64,000 nt of DNA from Clonostachys chloroleuca. Its lineage: Eukaryota; Ascomycota; Sordariomycetes; Hypocreales; Bionectriaceae. The position numbers were made by a program, and so were the translations under genes. Numbering within the stretch: the first letter of the stretch is position 1; each line of letters starts with the position of its first letter. The stretch is taken from the NCBI GenBank assembly GCA_037952775.1, contig JBANAY010000003.1, positions 27,528,001 to 27,592,000 of the forward strand. The letters are read 5' to 3'. A model generated the notes under the pieces. That model searched no databases. It was not told the origin of the DNA and saw nothing but the letters and a program-made list of their open reading frames with translations. Shown in pieces: positions 40,271-50,528 of this stretch.

Positions 40271-41338
40271 ATGCCTTCCTCAGTTCCTACCCCCATCCTT
40301 CCTCCAGCTTTAGTCGTGGTCACTGGCGCCAACGGCTTCATAGGCCAGCACTGCATTGCGTCCTTGCTTTCTCACGGCTATAGCGTGATTGGGACCGTCC
40401 GCTCCGATTCCAAAGTCACTCAAGTCCTTTCCACCCACGAAAAACACCCCAACCTCTCCGTCGTGGTCGTGGAGGATATTTGTTCGTCAGCGTCGTATAC
40501 GTCCGCCCTGAAATCCACCTCTCCGGCTGCTATATTCCACCTCGCTGCACCTTTTCACTACAATGCCACCGACTTTGAGAGTGAGATGATGATCCCCGCC
40601 GTGCGCGGTTCTACGGCTGTACTCGACGCAGCGAAGCAGTTGGGGACCGTCAAGCGCGTCGTGTATGCGAGCTCCTTTGCCAGCATCTACGACGCTTCCA
40701 AAGGGCCCCAGGCAGAAAAGACGTACACCGCCAAAGACTGGTCGCCTCTGTCGTACGAGGACGGGGTGAAGGCATCCGCGGCCCCGGTAGCCTACAGAGC
40801 CAGCAAGGCCGCCGGCGAGAGGGCGGCTTGGGGATGGATGAAAGAAAATCCCAGTGTCGGATTCGGACTTGTCAGCCTCAACCCGGCCATGGTATTTGGT
40901 CCCTTACTGCCCGGCGCCATGCCAACCTCTCTGTGTGAGCTGAATACCTCAAACAAAGTCATCTGGGGTGTCGTCTCTGCAGGAGAGGATAACGAAGTCC
41001 CGCCTACCAAGGGTCCTGTCTGGGTCAGTGTCAAGGACGTCGCCCTCGCCCACATCCAGGCGCTTCAGGTCCCCGAGGCTAGTGGTCAGCGGTTTCTCCT
41101 TGCTGCGGGAGTGTACTGCAACCAAGAAATTGCCGATTTGGCACGAGAGGTAGCCACAAAACAACAAAGTCGGATACCTGTAGGCCGCCCTGGTGCGAGG
41201 GAAGCAGATATGCACTTTGCGGTGGATGCCAGCGAGACGGAAAAGGTCTTGAAAATCAAGTGGCAGAGCCTGCGCAGTGTATTGGGCGAAGTATTACCAC
41301 AGTTGTACGAAATTGAGCGAAAGACTGGTCAGCTATGA
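40271..41338 (+). CDS. NAD(P)-dependent reductase/epimerase (GRE2/dihydroflavonol-reductase-like)
   Basis: ATG at 40271 (CAAAAATGCC context) gives 355 residues. VVVTGANGFIGQHCIASLL is the TGxxGxxG nucleotide motif of extended short-chain dehydrogenases. VVYASSFASIYD supplies the Ser, and AYRASKAAGERAAW supplies the catalytic Tyr-x3-Lys. NPAMVFGPLLPG is the next family block. Extended reductases of this group reduce ketones or aldehydes such as methylglyoxal, carbonyls and flavonoid ketones with NADPH. Its position at the right end of the monooxygenase-hydrolase-transporter group suggests that it handles a carbonyl intermediate, but it could be independent. An upstream ATG at 40187 is possible though less likely. 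Confidence 0.9.
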   Translation: MPSSVPTPILPPALVVVTGANGFIGQHCIASLLSHGYSVIGTVRSDSKVTQVLSTHEKHPNLSVVVVEDICSSASYTSALKSTSPAAIFHLAAPFHYNATDFESEMMIPAVRGSTAVLDAAKQLGTVKRVVYASSFASIYDASKGPQAEKTYTAKDWSPLSYEDGVKASAAPVAYRASKAAGERAAWGWMKENPSVGFGLVSLNPAMVFGPLLPGAMPTSLCELNTSNKVIWGVVSAGEDNEVPPTKGPVWVSVKDVALAHIQALQVPEASGQRFLLAAGVYCNQEIADLAREVATKQQSRIPVGRPGAREADMHFAVDASETEKVLKIKWQSLRSVLGEVLPQLYEIERKTGQL

Positions 41339-43473
41339 AAATCGAGTGCGTCAGATTTAGAGATACTCAGGTAGTCTGCATTGCTCGTGGTGCAATGTTG
41401 CGTATTGTTCAGCTAATAGATCTCCCCTACTTTAGTCTATATTAAATTCTGTGATTGATTTGAATCCTATGTCATTTTTTGGTCTAGTGTATTGCCCGGG
41501 TTCTACTTGAGAGTACCTAACTTCTCCCCTTAACTTGTGGGATATTTTTGTCTATAGTTGAATGTTTAACCGGCATGGTGTTTACACAGAAAGAGTTGGG
41601 CCTAATACTGGGAAAATCCAGGGGCTATGTCCAGAACTAGATTGAATACTCCGTGGGTATGAAGATACTCAGTTGGGGCGAAGGGTGGGCGAGTTGTCGG
41701 GTCCGATTCTACAGCCCCAACATACCACTCCTAGGGGAGGAGTTCGGCAAGGCCCGGTAAGCACTAACAAAGCTATGGGACAGCATATCATATATGTTAC
41801 TATCTACATGTTGCATATGCATGCGCAATCTAAAGCTTGGCGAGCCGTGGGGGCCAAAAGACCCTTGTCCTTCGGTGAGTGGGGGAAAGGGAAGAGGGAA
41901 CGGGAGGGTGTTTCCGCGACAAAAAGAACAATTCCACCGCTCCAGCATGTTTGAGCGGCTTCTCTAACGTCCTTGGACCCTTGTAAGCTAATCTATGCAA
42001 CTTCAAAAGTCCAACAGATACGTAACATCGTTAATTAGGTGAATGCTCGGCTGGGAAGGGGCCACGTAATGCCCACACCTGCATCACTTACATCTTTGCG
42101 AATGAGAAAAATAGACGAGGTTCAAACCCTCCGCACCGACGGGTATTATGCCAGAGGTATGACCAAAACTTGGCCCCAGTCTCATTAGGTCCACACACAC
42201 CTAGTACAGGGGCAAGTTACAGCTTCCTAAATTCTGACTCAGTCCAGATTTGAATCAAGACAAGCACGGCAGAGACGCATAGAGGGAGAAGAGCATCACT
42301 ATATATCTCATCTAACGAGAGAGTTCCCTGCTTTTTTTATCACCTATTCGAACGAGTACCTTGCATGCTCGTACTTCATTCGTTTCGTTGAGGTGATGGG
42401 TCAAATCCGGAGCTGCCGCCCTTTACTATATGGGTTGAAATACATTTCGTTTCTTATGCTCTTATACTCTTAGATATTGTTCATATCTTTCTTTCTTCCT
42501 TCCTTCCTTTTCTTCTCGACGATCTAATGCACGAGTATGTGAGTTTAGTGGTATTTAATGTTGGACAATTCACAAGAATTAAGTTCAGTTCCGGATGAAA
42601 AGTTTCAAAAATGGGAGGGTGGATGCAACTCTTGCAAGGTGCGGCAGGGTAGAAAAGGGCATCGATTTTATCGAGGCAAATGCGGCATTTTAAAAACATG
42701 ATGATCAGAGGATCCGGTCATGGCGGTTGTTCCTTGTCTACAGTACTTCCCCGCCTCAGCTCCAGGATGTTGATCACATCACATCATCATCTTTGGCTTC
42801 ATAGCGGGTCGGGCTCGTGTTCGGTAGCTTGCCGGTTTTAGTTGCGCAGTTGATCTCAGGGTTGCACAATGTAGGGCTCCAGCAGCGCCTCTGTTGGCAC
42901 GGGATGGATCATGGAACGGCGTGGTAAGATGACATGGAGGGTGGTCCACTGCGGTTTCTGAGATGACACTCCACCCAACCGGCTTCCGATGGCCATATAT
43001 GCGGTGTGGGTGGGGGGACAGGGTTTACAGAAACTATGGAATTAGCAATGTGTCGGGATATGATGGGGGCTGATGCTGGGTAAGGGGAGTTGCACATAGT
43101 GAATTGACATGGGGGGTCAGCCAATCCGTCCCAGGTAATCACTCTTTGCAAAGTTTGCCTGACCAAAAAACAGGTATTCACGGGGCCCCAGATGCAATTT
43201 CTTGGTGCGCTCCCCTCTCTGCTTTCGTCTCGTTGCCATCTTCCCTCAGATAAGAGTAAGCCCGCCATGGTATAAATAAGGGGTTCTTCTCCCCTATTTT
43301 CACCTTTCGCTTTCTTCAGAGCAATCTCTTCATCCACTCATCCACTTAACACTCTTCTTTCTTCGCTGTACGGCCAGAGAGCTTAGTTCCAATCTTCACT
43401 TTGCCTTCATTGCCAGAGTTCTTCATCTTAATTCACGACCATCCAACCCCAGCCCCTTCACCAACACGACAAG
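41339..43473. other. Long 5' region of the WD40 gene
   Basis: Two kilobases without a recognised gene. 42481-42530 is pyrimidine-rich (CTTTCTTCCTTCC). From 43271 a TATA box leads into a CT-rich leader ending in CAACACGACAAGATGG. The long region is reminiscent of a regulatory gene with an extended promoter. An open minus-strand frame at 43337-42909 overlaps the promoter and I do not accept it as a gene. Confidence 0.45.
43271..43279 (+). promoter_or_regulatory. TATA box of the WD40 gene
   Basis: TATAAATAA, 195 bases before the ATG at 43474, followed by a CT-rich leader as is usual in highly expressed fungal genes. Confidence 0.5.
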
Positions 43474-44518
43474 ATGGCTGCTGACCGGCCCGTCTCCCTC
43501 AATGAGCAAGTCCAACATTCGTTGAATATCGACCTGGTTCACACTCTGAGCCACGGAAGTGTTGTCTGCTGTGTCAGGTTTAGCCACGATGGCAAATACC
43601 TCGCCACAAGCTGCAACAAAACGTCACATATTTACGATGTTGCTACTGGCAAGACCGTGTGCGAGTTCCACCATGGGGCCGCCGATGATGATAAAGACAT
43701 GTACGTCAGAGGTATGTCCTTCAGCCCGGAGGGCAAGTATCTAGCCACCAGCAGCGAAGACAAGCTTGTGCGCGTCTGGGACGTCGAGAGTCAAACAATC
43801 AAACACACCTTGTCAGGCCACAAGAACGACATCTATAGTCTTGATTATGCCCGCGATGGCCGAACCATTGCCTCTGGTGGCGGTGACAAGACCGTTCGGC
43901 TTTGGGACGTCGAGACTGGTGCTGCCACGCACACCTTTTCTGCCGAAGCAGGCGTCACCTCGGTTGCCATCTCTCCTGACTCGGCTTATGTAGCAGCAGG
44001 CTCACTGGACGACAGTATACGCGTTTGGTCTATTGAGCAGGGCACTCTAGTCGATCATTTGAAGGGCACAGAAGGGCACAAGGACAGTGTCTACTCTGTG
44101 GCCTTTACTTCTGATGGCAAGCAACTTGTTTCTGCTAGTTTAGACAAGACTGTTAAACTTTGGGAGCTCTCTTCAACCCTAGCTGACGGTCCTACCCGAG
44201 AAGGTAGGTGTCTGAAGACCTTCAAAGGTCATGATGTGAGTGTTTCTCCGACTCATAGCTATGTAGTCTACTAATAGCGGTTGGTAGGATTTGGTCTTGT
44301 CCGCCGCACTCACCCGTGACAATGCATGGGTCATATCTGGGTCAAAAGATCGTAGCGCACGATTTTGGGACGCAGGCACGGGGCAAGCCCAGCTTAAGGT
44401 TGAGGGACATGATAAAACGGTCATCTCTGTGGCGACTAACTCCACGCGAAACCTCTTCGCAACAGGGTCTGGTGATGGCATGGCTCGTATCTGGTCTTAC
44501 GAGCCTGCAAAGCAGTGA
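43474..44518 (+). CDS. Tup1/RcoA-like WD40 protein lacking the Tup1 N-terminal domain, two exons
   Basis: Exons 43474-44235 and 44288-44518 join across a 52-base intron (GTGAGT...CTAAT...GTAG) and encode 330 residues. Seven WD repeats are visible, starting with HTLSHGSVVCCVRFSHDGKY, which matches the first repeat of the Tup1/RcoA corepressor, and including YSLDYARDGRTIASGGGDKT and EGHKDSVYSVAFTSDGKQLV. Full Tup1 has about 600 residues: an N-terminal tetramerisation helix that binds Ssn6, a glutamine-rich linker, then the propeller. Here a 21-residue leader (MAADRPVSLNEQVQHSLNID) leads directly into the propeller, and the upstream 2 kb show no Tup1_N sequence. It could be a paralogue that competes with Tup1 for repressor contacts. 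The propeller looks intact. Confidence 0.85.
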
Positions 44519-46917
44519 GGATAAAGCATTTGGCTTTTAGTTTCATTTCTTGTTCTGTGTCTTTTGTCACTGAAGCCTGTGTTGATCTCGCGCATCCTAG
44601 AAGTGGAAGAAGTGTTGAAGAAAGACTGGTGCCTACCGGTTTTCTACTACGGCCTCACATGTAATCCCTATATAGTCCACCCGGCGACAACTCAAGGTTA
44701 GGAAGAGCTTGTTTATTCTTTATTGCAGGCGAAGAAATAACTTTATCTATATATTCTATATATATAATATATTACTCCGAAGCTTTGTATAGCCGTCTCA
44801 GTTTTGGAAGTGCTTAACTTTGATTTACCCCCGGATCGCTGAAATCAGATCACAGCCTCTGTCAGTAATATGTCTCTTAGAGTCAGTTGAAAAGCCTTTA
44901 TTTATTTATCTTCGATTTAACAGTCCCTCTGTTATAGATATTAAGCCATCGTTCACTGAGTATTAACTATTAGAAAAGCACAGGTTTCTACCTCCTTAAT
45001 ACTTATAATATCCACCTGGTTTCACTAGCTACCTTCTATCCTTCTTTTTATAACTTTAGGCTCTATTATAGGACAGGGATAGAACGCATAAAGGCTAACA
45101 GGTTAAGGCGATATCGAAGTATCTATAAACTACTTTATACTATACCTAAGTAAACTATTAAATCTAGAGGATATATTTTATGAAGTAGAGATATGCTAGA
45201 CCTTTGTAATAGTAACACGTAGGAGTGCGGGAGTTATCTAGCTTAACAAGATACTATCAGCGAGGCATTGACTAGACTTATAATACTGTTCTCTCTTGTA
45301 GATCTGTAAAGCCTGGAACTTAGGCTGTGGGATATCTGTATAATTCGTGAAGGCTTAATACGCGGTAGGCAGATTTGATTAGGGGAGCTTTTCTTGGGAG
45401 ACTTTTCATGTGCCTTGTATCATGCACGTGCCAATGCGAAAGACTCAACCAGGCGAATAATGAGGCTGGGAAGGGGTTGCTGTCATGCCAAGATATCGAC
45501 TATTTATGGAATTGAGGCTCGATCGAATCCTTATTTATAGCAGCTCGCTGTCATTTAACCAGGTTAGATGGCCTGACGACGAAGGAATCACACTATCCGG
45601 TAGCTAATGGTACTTTGGGGCGTTTCTCCAACTCCATTTAGATTACTGTCGCATTGTCACCGTGGAGGTGTGGAGAAGTGACGGCCAGAGAGTGACTCTA
45701 CTGGAACGGGCTTGAGTCTACTTTGGAACAAGGCAGCCGCTAGGTAAAGTATACAAGCTGGTAGTTGTCCGTGGCTCAAAACCCCGCGATCTTGTTGATA
45801 TACAAATGGGCTAAGGTCCGTAGATTGGCAACTCACTCTTCTGACCGCTCTGACTGGCTTGCCACCGTATCTCTATATTGCTAATCCATTACATATGCAA
45901 GTCGTACCTGTTATGGCCAATAAAAAGGTCCCCCGCTCAACGCCAGGTTCAATTTGGGAAAGCTCATGCCAGATCCTCCATGCCAAAGTTCCGCCCTCTT
46001 CCAGGGCGAATCGCCTCAAGGTCCTCGCTACGTCCGTCGATGGGCTTGCAATTTCTAGTGAAAATGGCCGCTATTCAGCTCAAGAATGGAGCGAGTAAGC
46101 GTTAAGCTAAAGTCGGGTAGCAGCAGCAATGCACGGGTTGACAAAATATCATTAAACGTCCATTCCGGTCCGGGCTTGTCCTCAGCGTCAGGAAGTAAGC
46201 CCTTATGTTTCATGTGATATTTAATAAACTTGGAGCCTGTGCAGGTGCGGCCAGGTTTCTCCATTTGTGTTAGATACTCAGAAGGGAGGGTAGGTGCCCA
46301 ATACAGTATGAAATGGTCGATGAGCATTGGCAACCAGAAGGGCGGAATGAAAACTGCAAGGCCGTTTGCCAGTGCCAAAAGAGGGCAGGCAATTGTTCAA
46401 TCAATTTAACCAATAGCCTTACTCTAGCAAAACGTTGAGTATATTTTTATGATCCAAAGGGAACTTTTCCTTGCTTTGGTCCTTTGGTTAAATTGGTCTC
46501 GCCCTTGTTGAGCAGCACAAAATGAGAGACTAACCAGAAACAAGGGCTCGCTTCCTTGGCTGAGAAATATATTGAGTCTAAAATACTCAAGTTCTAATGC
46601 TATATTGCTAATATAACTTGCAATGTTCTAGGAAGTCATCCGTATTTTTAGAGCACTATTCTTAGAGATAGCTATACCTAAATTTTCTTTACAATACAAA
46701 GCGTATCTTGATAGGTCCTATCTTGAATAGCATATAAGGGTAAGGCATCTTCCTGGTACGATGTCTCAATCTCTTCATTCGACTCAACACACTTGAATAA
46801 GCAAGAAGAAACAAAGAAATTTCCTCCATTCTATTCCCACCACTTCGACTAAGTTTTCTAGCAATTTAGTTATTCTTCACCATTTTTCTCTCCACTATTC
46901 ATACCCTTCCCATTACG
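44519..46917. other. AT-rich intergenic 2.4 kb, likely RIP-eroded
   Basis: 44700-45400 is very AT-rich, with TATATATAATATATTA tracts and frequent TA steps, as in RIP-mutated repeats. An open minus-strand stretch at 46378-46055 (IDHFILYWAPTLPSEYLTQM) could be a gene remnant but I do not recognise it. The last 120 bases are a pyrimidine-rich leader of the next gene. Confidence 0.45.
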
Positions 46918-47235
46918 ATGGTTTCAATGAAGAATCTTTCACTGGCTATGGCCGCTCTTCTTTTTAGTACGACTCTTGCTATTCCTAGCGAGACTGCTAC
47001 TGATGCCGCTATCTCTTCCGATGGTATCAAGAGGAGTATTCAGGAGGGCTTAAACCTCCGATCCATTGATAACCATCTTCTTGTCCGCACTGATGAGGCC
47101 CGAGATGACCTTGAGGGGAGAGACCTCAAAGAACGCAGTTCGGGATATCGCGACTGCTGTCTTTTCCCCACACCTGGCAAGGGCCGTGGCCGCCGTGCTC
47201 GTGATATCGATGAGCTCGAGGAGAGAACCACCTAA
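46918..47235 (+). CDS. Small secreted protein with dibasic processing sites
   Basis: ATG at 46918, after a pyrimidine-rich leader, gives 105 residues. MVSMKNLSLAMAALLFSTTL followed by AIPS is a signal peptide with a cleavage site after Ala. The mature part is charged, with KR at residues 39-40 (GIKRSIQEG) and basic GRGRRARD near the end, which KEX2-type proteases could cut. Only two adjacent cysteines (RDCC) occur. No domain is recognised. Size and features are typical of fungal candidate effectors or secreted peptide precursors. A further downstream exon is possible but not required. Confidence 0.6.
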   Translation: MVSMKNLSLAMAALLFSTTLAIPSETATDAAISSDGIKRSIQEGLNLRSIDNHLLVRTDEARDDLEGRDLKERSSGYRDCCLFPTPGKGRGRRARDIDELEERTT

Positions 47236-47858
47236 GCCCCAAACTCTATGGAATCTCCGTGCCTTCGGGGATTCATTTTCCGGTTGCGATTGGAATACCT
47301 TTTAGGCTCGCTTGTCGAAGATATCCGCTACCCAGAGACTACCAATGGTCATCTTTTCGTGGTCGCACAGCCTCCTAAGGTCTCCTTAGCTTGTTCCTAC
47401 TGCTGTTAGAGGGATGTGCGGTGAGCTCGGCATGTCACTCCCAAGGACAAAGATTTAGTTTCTTCAGAACAGAGTTTACTCTTCTCAAATGTTCATTCCT
47501 TCGAATTACTCTATTACCAAGTCCTTGTTTATTTTCTGTTAAGCTCTTTCTATTATGACAATCTCAGAATATCTCGACGAGCCAATGGACTTTATTTACA
47601 AGGCCTACAAAAGTGAAGTTTCGTCGCGTATCTTACCAATTCTGAGTAGAGTATCGTATGAGCAATTCTATCTGTTCCTATTAAGAAAAGTGACAAATTA
47701 GTGCTGAAAATTGTGTACAAACCAATATTCATTCTTCATCTTGTACTGTAAAGCCATTAATTTAGACTTTGGAGTCAGCCATGTCTGGCTCCTTTAACAC
47801 CTATACACTATCGACAAGCTTTCAGCAGGCATCCTAGAGCAGTGCTTTCGGAGACTAG
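47236..47858. other. Intergenic, nothing recognised
   Basis: Presumed 3' region of the secreted protein and possibly an unrecognised first exon of the next gene, whose frame lacks an ATG. Confidence 0.35.
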
Positions 47859-48869
47859 AGTTTTTTTACTGTTGGCGCTCTAGAAAACGTCAGACATTTA
47901 ATCATCTACGACGAGCGCAGTGAGATCTTGCGTCAAAGCATCTCCGACCATCTCGCGGAAGGCAGCGGTAGGCACTTGAAGGCCAACGATGGGCTGCCTT
48001 GTCGGCTTCGCAGTCCCATCTACATCATCACGAATGAGCTTGGGGATTTGTCTGGAGACTTTGCAAGTTTAGAAAACATAACGTATGTCGGAAAACAGGC
48101 AGATTGGTCGTGGTGGATGGGCGATGAATACCGTGTTCATGGGCCTGAAGTTGTGAGTCGGCCGCCTGAAAGGTTTCAGAACTCTGTACAGCCTCACGGT
48201 ACCAACTCACTTGGTGAATATGAGAACATGGTTGGATATTTTGAGGCACGGAGTATTTCTGATGATACAGGAATTAAATGGGGTGAATTTTCCGGATTCA
48301 CGACAGATCCTCGAGAGCAATGGGATTTTAGGCGTTGTTGGCAGGACATCCCTGGGAAATGCCAAGTTAACCCAAAGATTGGCCTTCGTGGATTCTCCTA
48401 CAACAGCAGCTCATGCGGTGGGGTGTGGGCGGGCTTCAGACTATATCTCGGGAAGTCTCCTCGATTGGAGTTTTCGCCTCTGCATTGGGAAGACGTTAAA
48501 CAGTACATGTACTCATTTCGGACGACCTCAAGCGGCAACACTCTACCAGCTATCGCTCATGGGTACCTTAGCGAGAGGGCGGCAGGGCGTTTTCCCCAAT
48601 GTATCGTCAAGGTGGATATCATTAGGCCGAACTCGCTGCCCCCTCAGTCATCTCCGCATCATTGTTGGGAACCAGTAGACGGCGCTTTTGACAGCATCGG
48701 TGACACTCACGGTGTTGACTGGCGTGACCCGGTTGACTTTAGTATCCCTCACCCCTCATGGGATCCTGAAGAATATATGGATCCTGAATTCGACGGGGCC
48801 CTGTCGGCAGAGCACAGAAAGAGCTTAGACACTTCAACAGACACAGGATTCTTACATTATTCAACCTAG
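47859..48869 (+). CDS. Orphan protein, 5' exon missing or decayed
   Basis: The open frame starts right after a plausible acceptor (GACTAG at 47853-47858) and reads about 336 residues to a TAG at 48867. It begins with a segment containing GALENVRHLIIYDERSEILR, reminiscent of the region after an F-box or 2EXR motif in fungal orphan proteins. The central part is Trp-, Gly- and Tyr-rich (GKQADWSWWMGDEYRVHG, SYNSSSCGGVWAGFRLYLG), and the end is acidic. No ATG precedes the conserved-looking start, so at least one exon is missing from this model. I recognise no named domain. The long open frame at ordinary codon composition argues that it is or recently was coding. Confidence 0.4.
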   Translation, partial: SFFTVGALENVRHLIIYDERSEILRQSISDHLAEGSGRHLKANDGLPCRLRSPIYIITNELGDLSGDFASLENITYVGKQADWSWWMGDEYRVHGPEVVSRPPERFQNSVQPHGTNSLGEYENMVGYFEARSISDDTGIKWGEFSGFTTDPREQWDFRRCWQDIPGKCQVNPKIGLRGFSYNSSSCGGVWAGFRLYLGKSPRLEFSPLHWEDVKQYMYSFRTTSSGNTLPAIAHGYLSERAAGRFPQCIVKVDIIRPNSLPPQSSPHHCWEPVDGAFDSIGDTHGVDWRDPVDFSIPHPSWDPEEYMDPEFDGALSAEHRKSLDTSTDTGFLHYST

Positions 48870-48927
48870 TGGTAATGCAGAAACTCTGTAATCTTGGGTT
48901 GCCTGACAGTTCTTTTTACGAAAAAGA

Positions 48928-49110
48928 ATGAGCAGTGTCTATAGTTCGATTTCCTCTGTGGAAACTGAAGATGGCCGGCCCATCAAGTCCTCCGGGGTTC
49001 TTGAGGCTGATATCTGGCGCTCGCTTTGTAAGGGAAGCCTAGTGAGAACAGAAGGGGCGTTATACGAAAAACAGATGAGATCGGCAAATCTGAGAGGGAT
49101 GTTTGCTTGA
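48928..49110 (+). CDS. Short open frame, possible first exon of the kinase-like pseudogene
   Basis: ATG at 48928 opens 60 codons (MSSVYSSISSVETEDGRPIK). Its position 350 bases upstream of kinase-like pseudogene sequence on the same strand is the only reason to list it. No domain is visible, and the connecting sequence 49111-49461 has stops in all frames. Confidence 0.2.
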   Translation: MSSVYSSISSVETEDGRPIKSSGVLEADIWRSLCKGSLVRTEGALYEKQMRSANLRGMFA

Positions 49111-49461
49111 ATTTTTTCCTGTCCTTTTTTGGTACTGAACTTTGCGTGAGCTTGGCAGGGGTTGATATTGCGAAGTAACACCCTCCTCCGGCATGTACAA
49201 TAGCTGTCGACTTTTGCCCCTCACCTTTTACTTCTTTGATACAGTTCATTGGTAGAGCCGGTGGATTGTCTGGGCCCTGAAACAAGCCACACGGCTATCC
49301 TCACTATTTGGTAGGCATCCCCGGAGAAGACAACATGAAGCGTCGGTGTTAACGCTTGGGGAAGATAATTGAGTGTACCGAGTAGTGTGCGACCCTCGGA
49401 TGAAATACCAATTGCACTTGATTTTTCGGACATGTGCTACCGGGAAGGATTATCCAAGTGA

Positions 49462-50231
49462 TATCATTGGCCCGTAGCAGACGTAAACGAAAACGAGCAT
49501 TTTCCACAGCCAGCGAACTGGACGCCACTTATCTTCCAGACACACGTTTCAAATGAGCCCCCGACTACCCTTCGAAATCTTTTGGTACAGCCTTCCAGTC
49601 TTGATCAGAACTATCTTCGGCTTCCAGAGAACGTGTTGGATCTTGCAAAAGGGCTTGCCGAAGCTGTCCACGGTTTACACATCTGTAGAGTTGAGCATGG
49701 CAGATTACACCGGACTGTATCCTTCTCACTCGGGGACCTAACAACAAGTTCAAAGTGGCACTTCATGGCTTTGAGATCATGCCCAGCGATGGCATCTACT
49801 GGACTGGAGTAGATGGCCCTTACATTGTTCCTGGTCTTTACCACATGGATTCTGACAACCAGGCGATGTGGGATTCTTTGAAGAATGATATCCGCAATGT
49901 CGGCGTGTGTCTGCTTGAGATAGGCACCGCTGCCTCTTTTCTCAGATATCAGGAACATGATACCACGCCCGGAGCCCTTTGGACCGTTACTGGTACGACA
50001 CTGTTTCCTGGAGTACCGGCAAACCAGTCTCAGCAAGAAGTTTGCTCACGCCTGATTTCCATGGCCGATGCTCTCAATACAGGATTGGGTTCTCCATATA
50101 TCGACTTGATCAAGGCATGCCTGAATGTAGGAGAGCGAGTATCTATTGCAGGCAGCCCAGGAAAAATCGACTTGGCTATTTGGTTCATTGAGGAAGTGCT
50201 GTTCAAACTTCATAGCATTGGTTTTACATGA
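49462..50231 (+). pseudogene. Kinase-like (HeLo/NLR-associated type) pseudogene fragment
   Basis: Coding sequence from about 49462 reads HFPQPANWTPLIFQTHVSNE, then PPTTLRNLLVQPSS and DLAKGLAEAVHGLHICRVEH. At about 49700 the frame shifts by one base; the next frame continues QITPDCILLTRGPNNKFKVA and then ALHGFEIMPSDG. It then has NDIRNVGVCLLEIGTAASF (the DxxxxGxxLLEI helix of a protein kinase C-lobe) and ends WFIEEVLFKLHSIGFT. This is the C-terminal kinase-like domain also found in the gene at 57671-59219, where an N-terminal HeLo-like domain precedes it. Here the N-terminal half is absent. Such proteins resemble fungal NLR-related cell-death components. The fragment is broken and probably inactive. 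Confidence 0.6.
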
Positions 50232-50528
50232 GCAATTCGTAAGTAGCTGAGGCTGAACAATCTATCAATGTTTTCCCGATGATCACTCTTCTCCCATTGC
50301 CTATATCAGGACAAGAATCCGTAGTTCAACTTAATAATAGCTCCTATGGTAGATTGTCATCATCCACCCCACCACTATGGGCAGCGTGCGTCTCGCGTCC
50401 TGCTCTGAATCGCCTCATTCTAATTGATAAGATCACTAGCTCGGGCTGCATAATTATCCTTCCCCGCCCTTAAGCTCACTCTTTCTCTTTCCCATCAGAC
50501 TGAAAAGAAGCAATTCCTTTCCAATTAA
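50232..50528. other. Short convergent intergenic region
   Basis: Lies between the kinase-like fragment (plus) and the oxidase (minus). Nothing is recognised. Confidence 0.3.

Noticed and set aside
42115..42145. B-box-like GGTTCAAACCC suggesting a tRNA
   Set aside because: A short T-arm-like hairpin is present, but no A box, acceptor stem or cloverleaf can be drawn.
42909..43337. 142-codon minus-strand frame upstream of the WD40 gene
   Set aside because: Covers the TATA box and leader of the WD40 gene on the other strand and shows no domain; it lacks protein-like character.
46055..46378. 107-codon minus-strand frame
   Set aside because: No ATG at a sensible place, no recognised domain; possibly a remnant, but not supportable.
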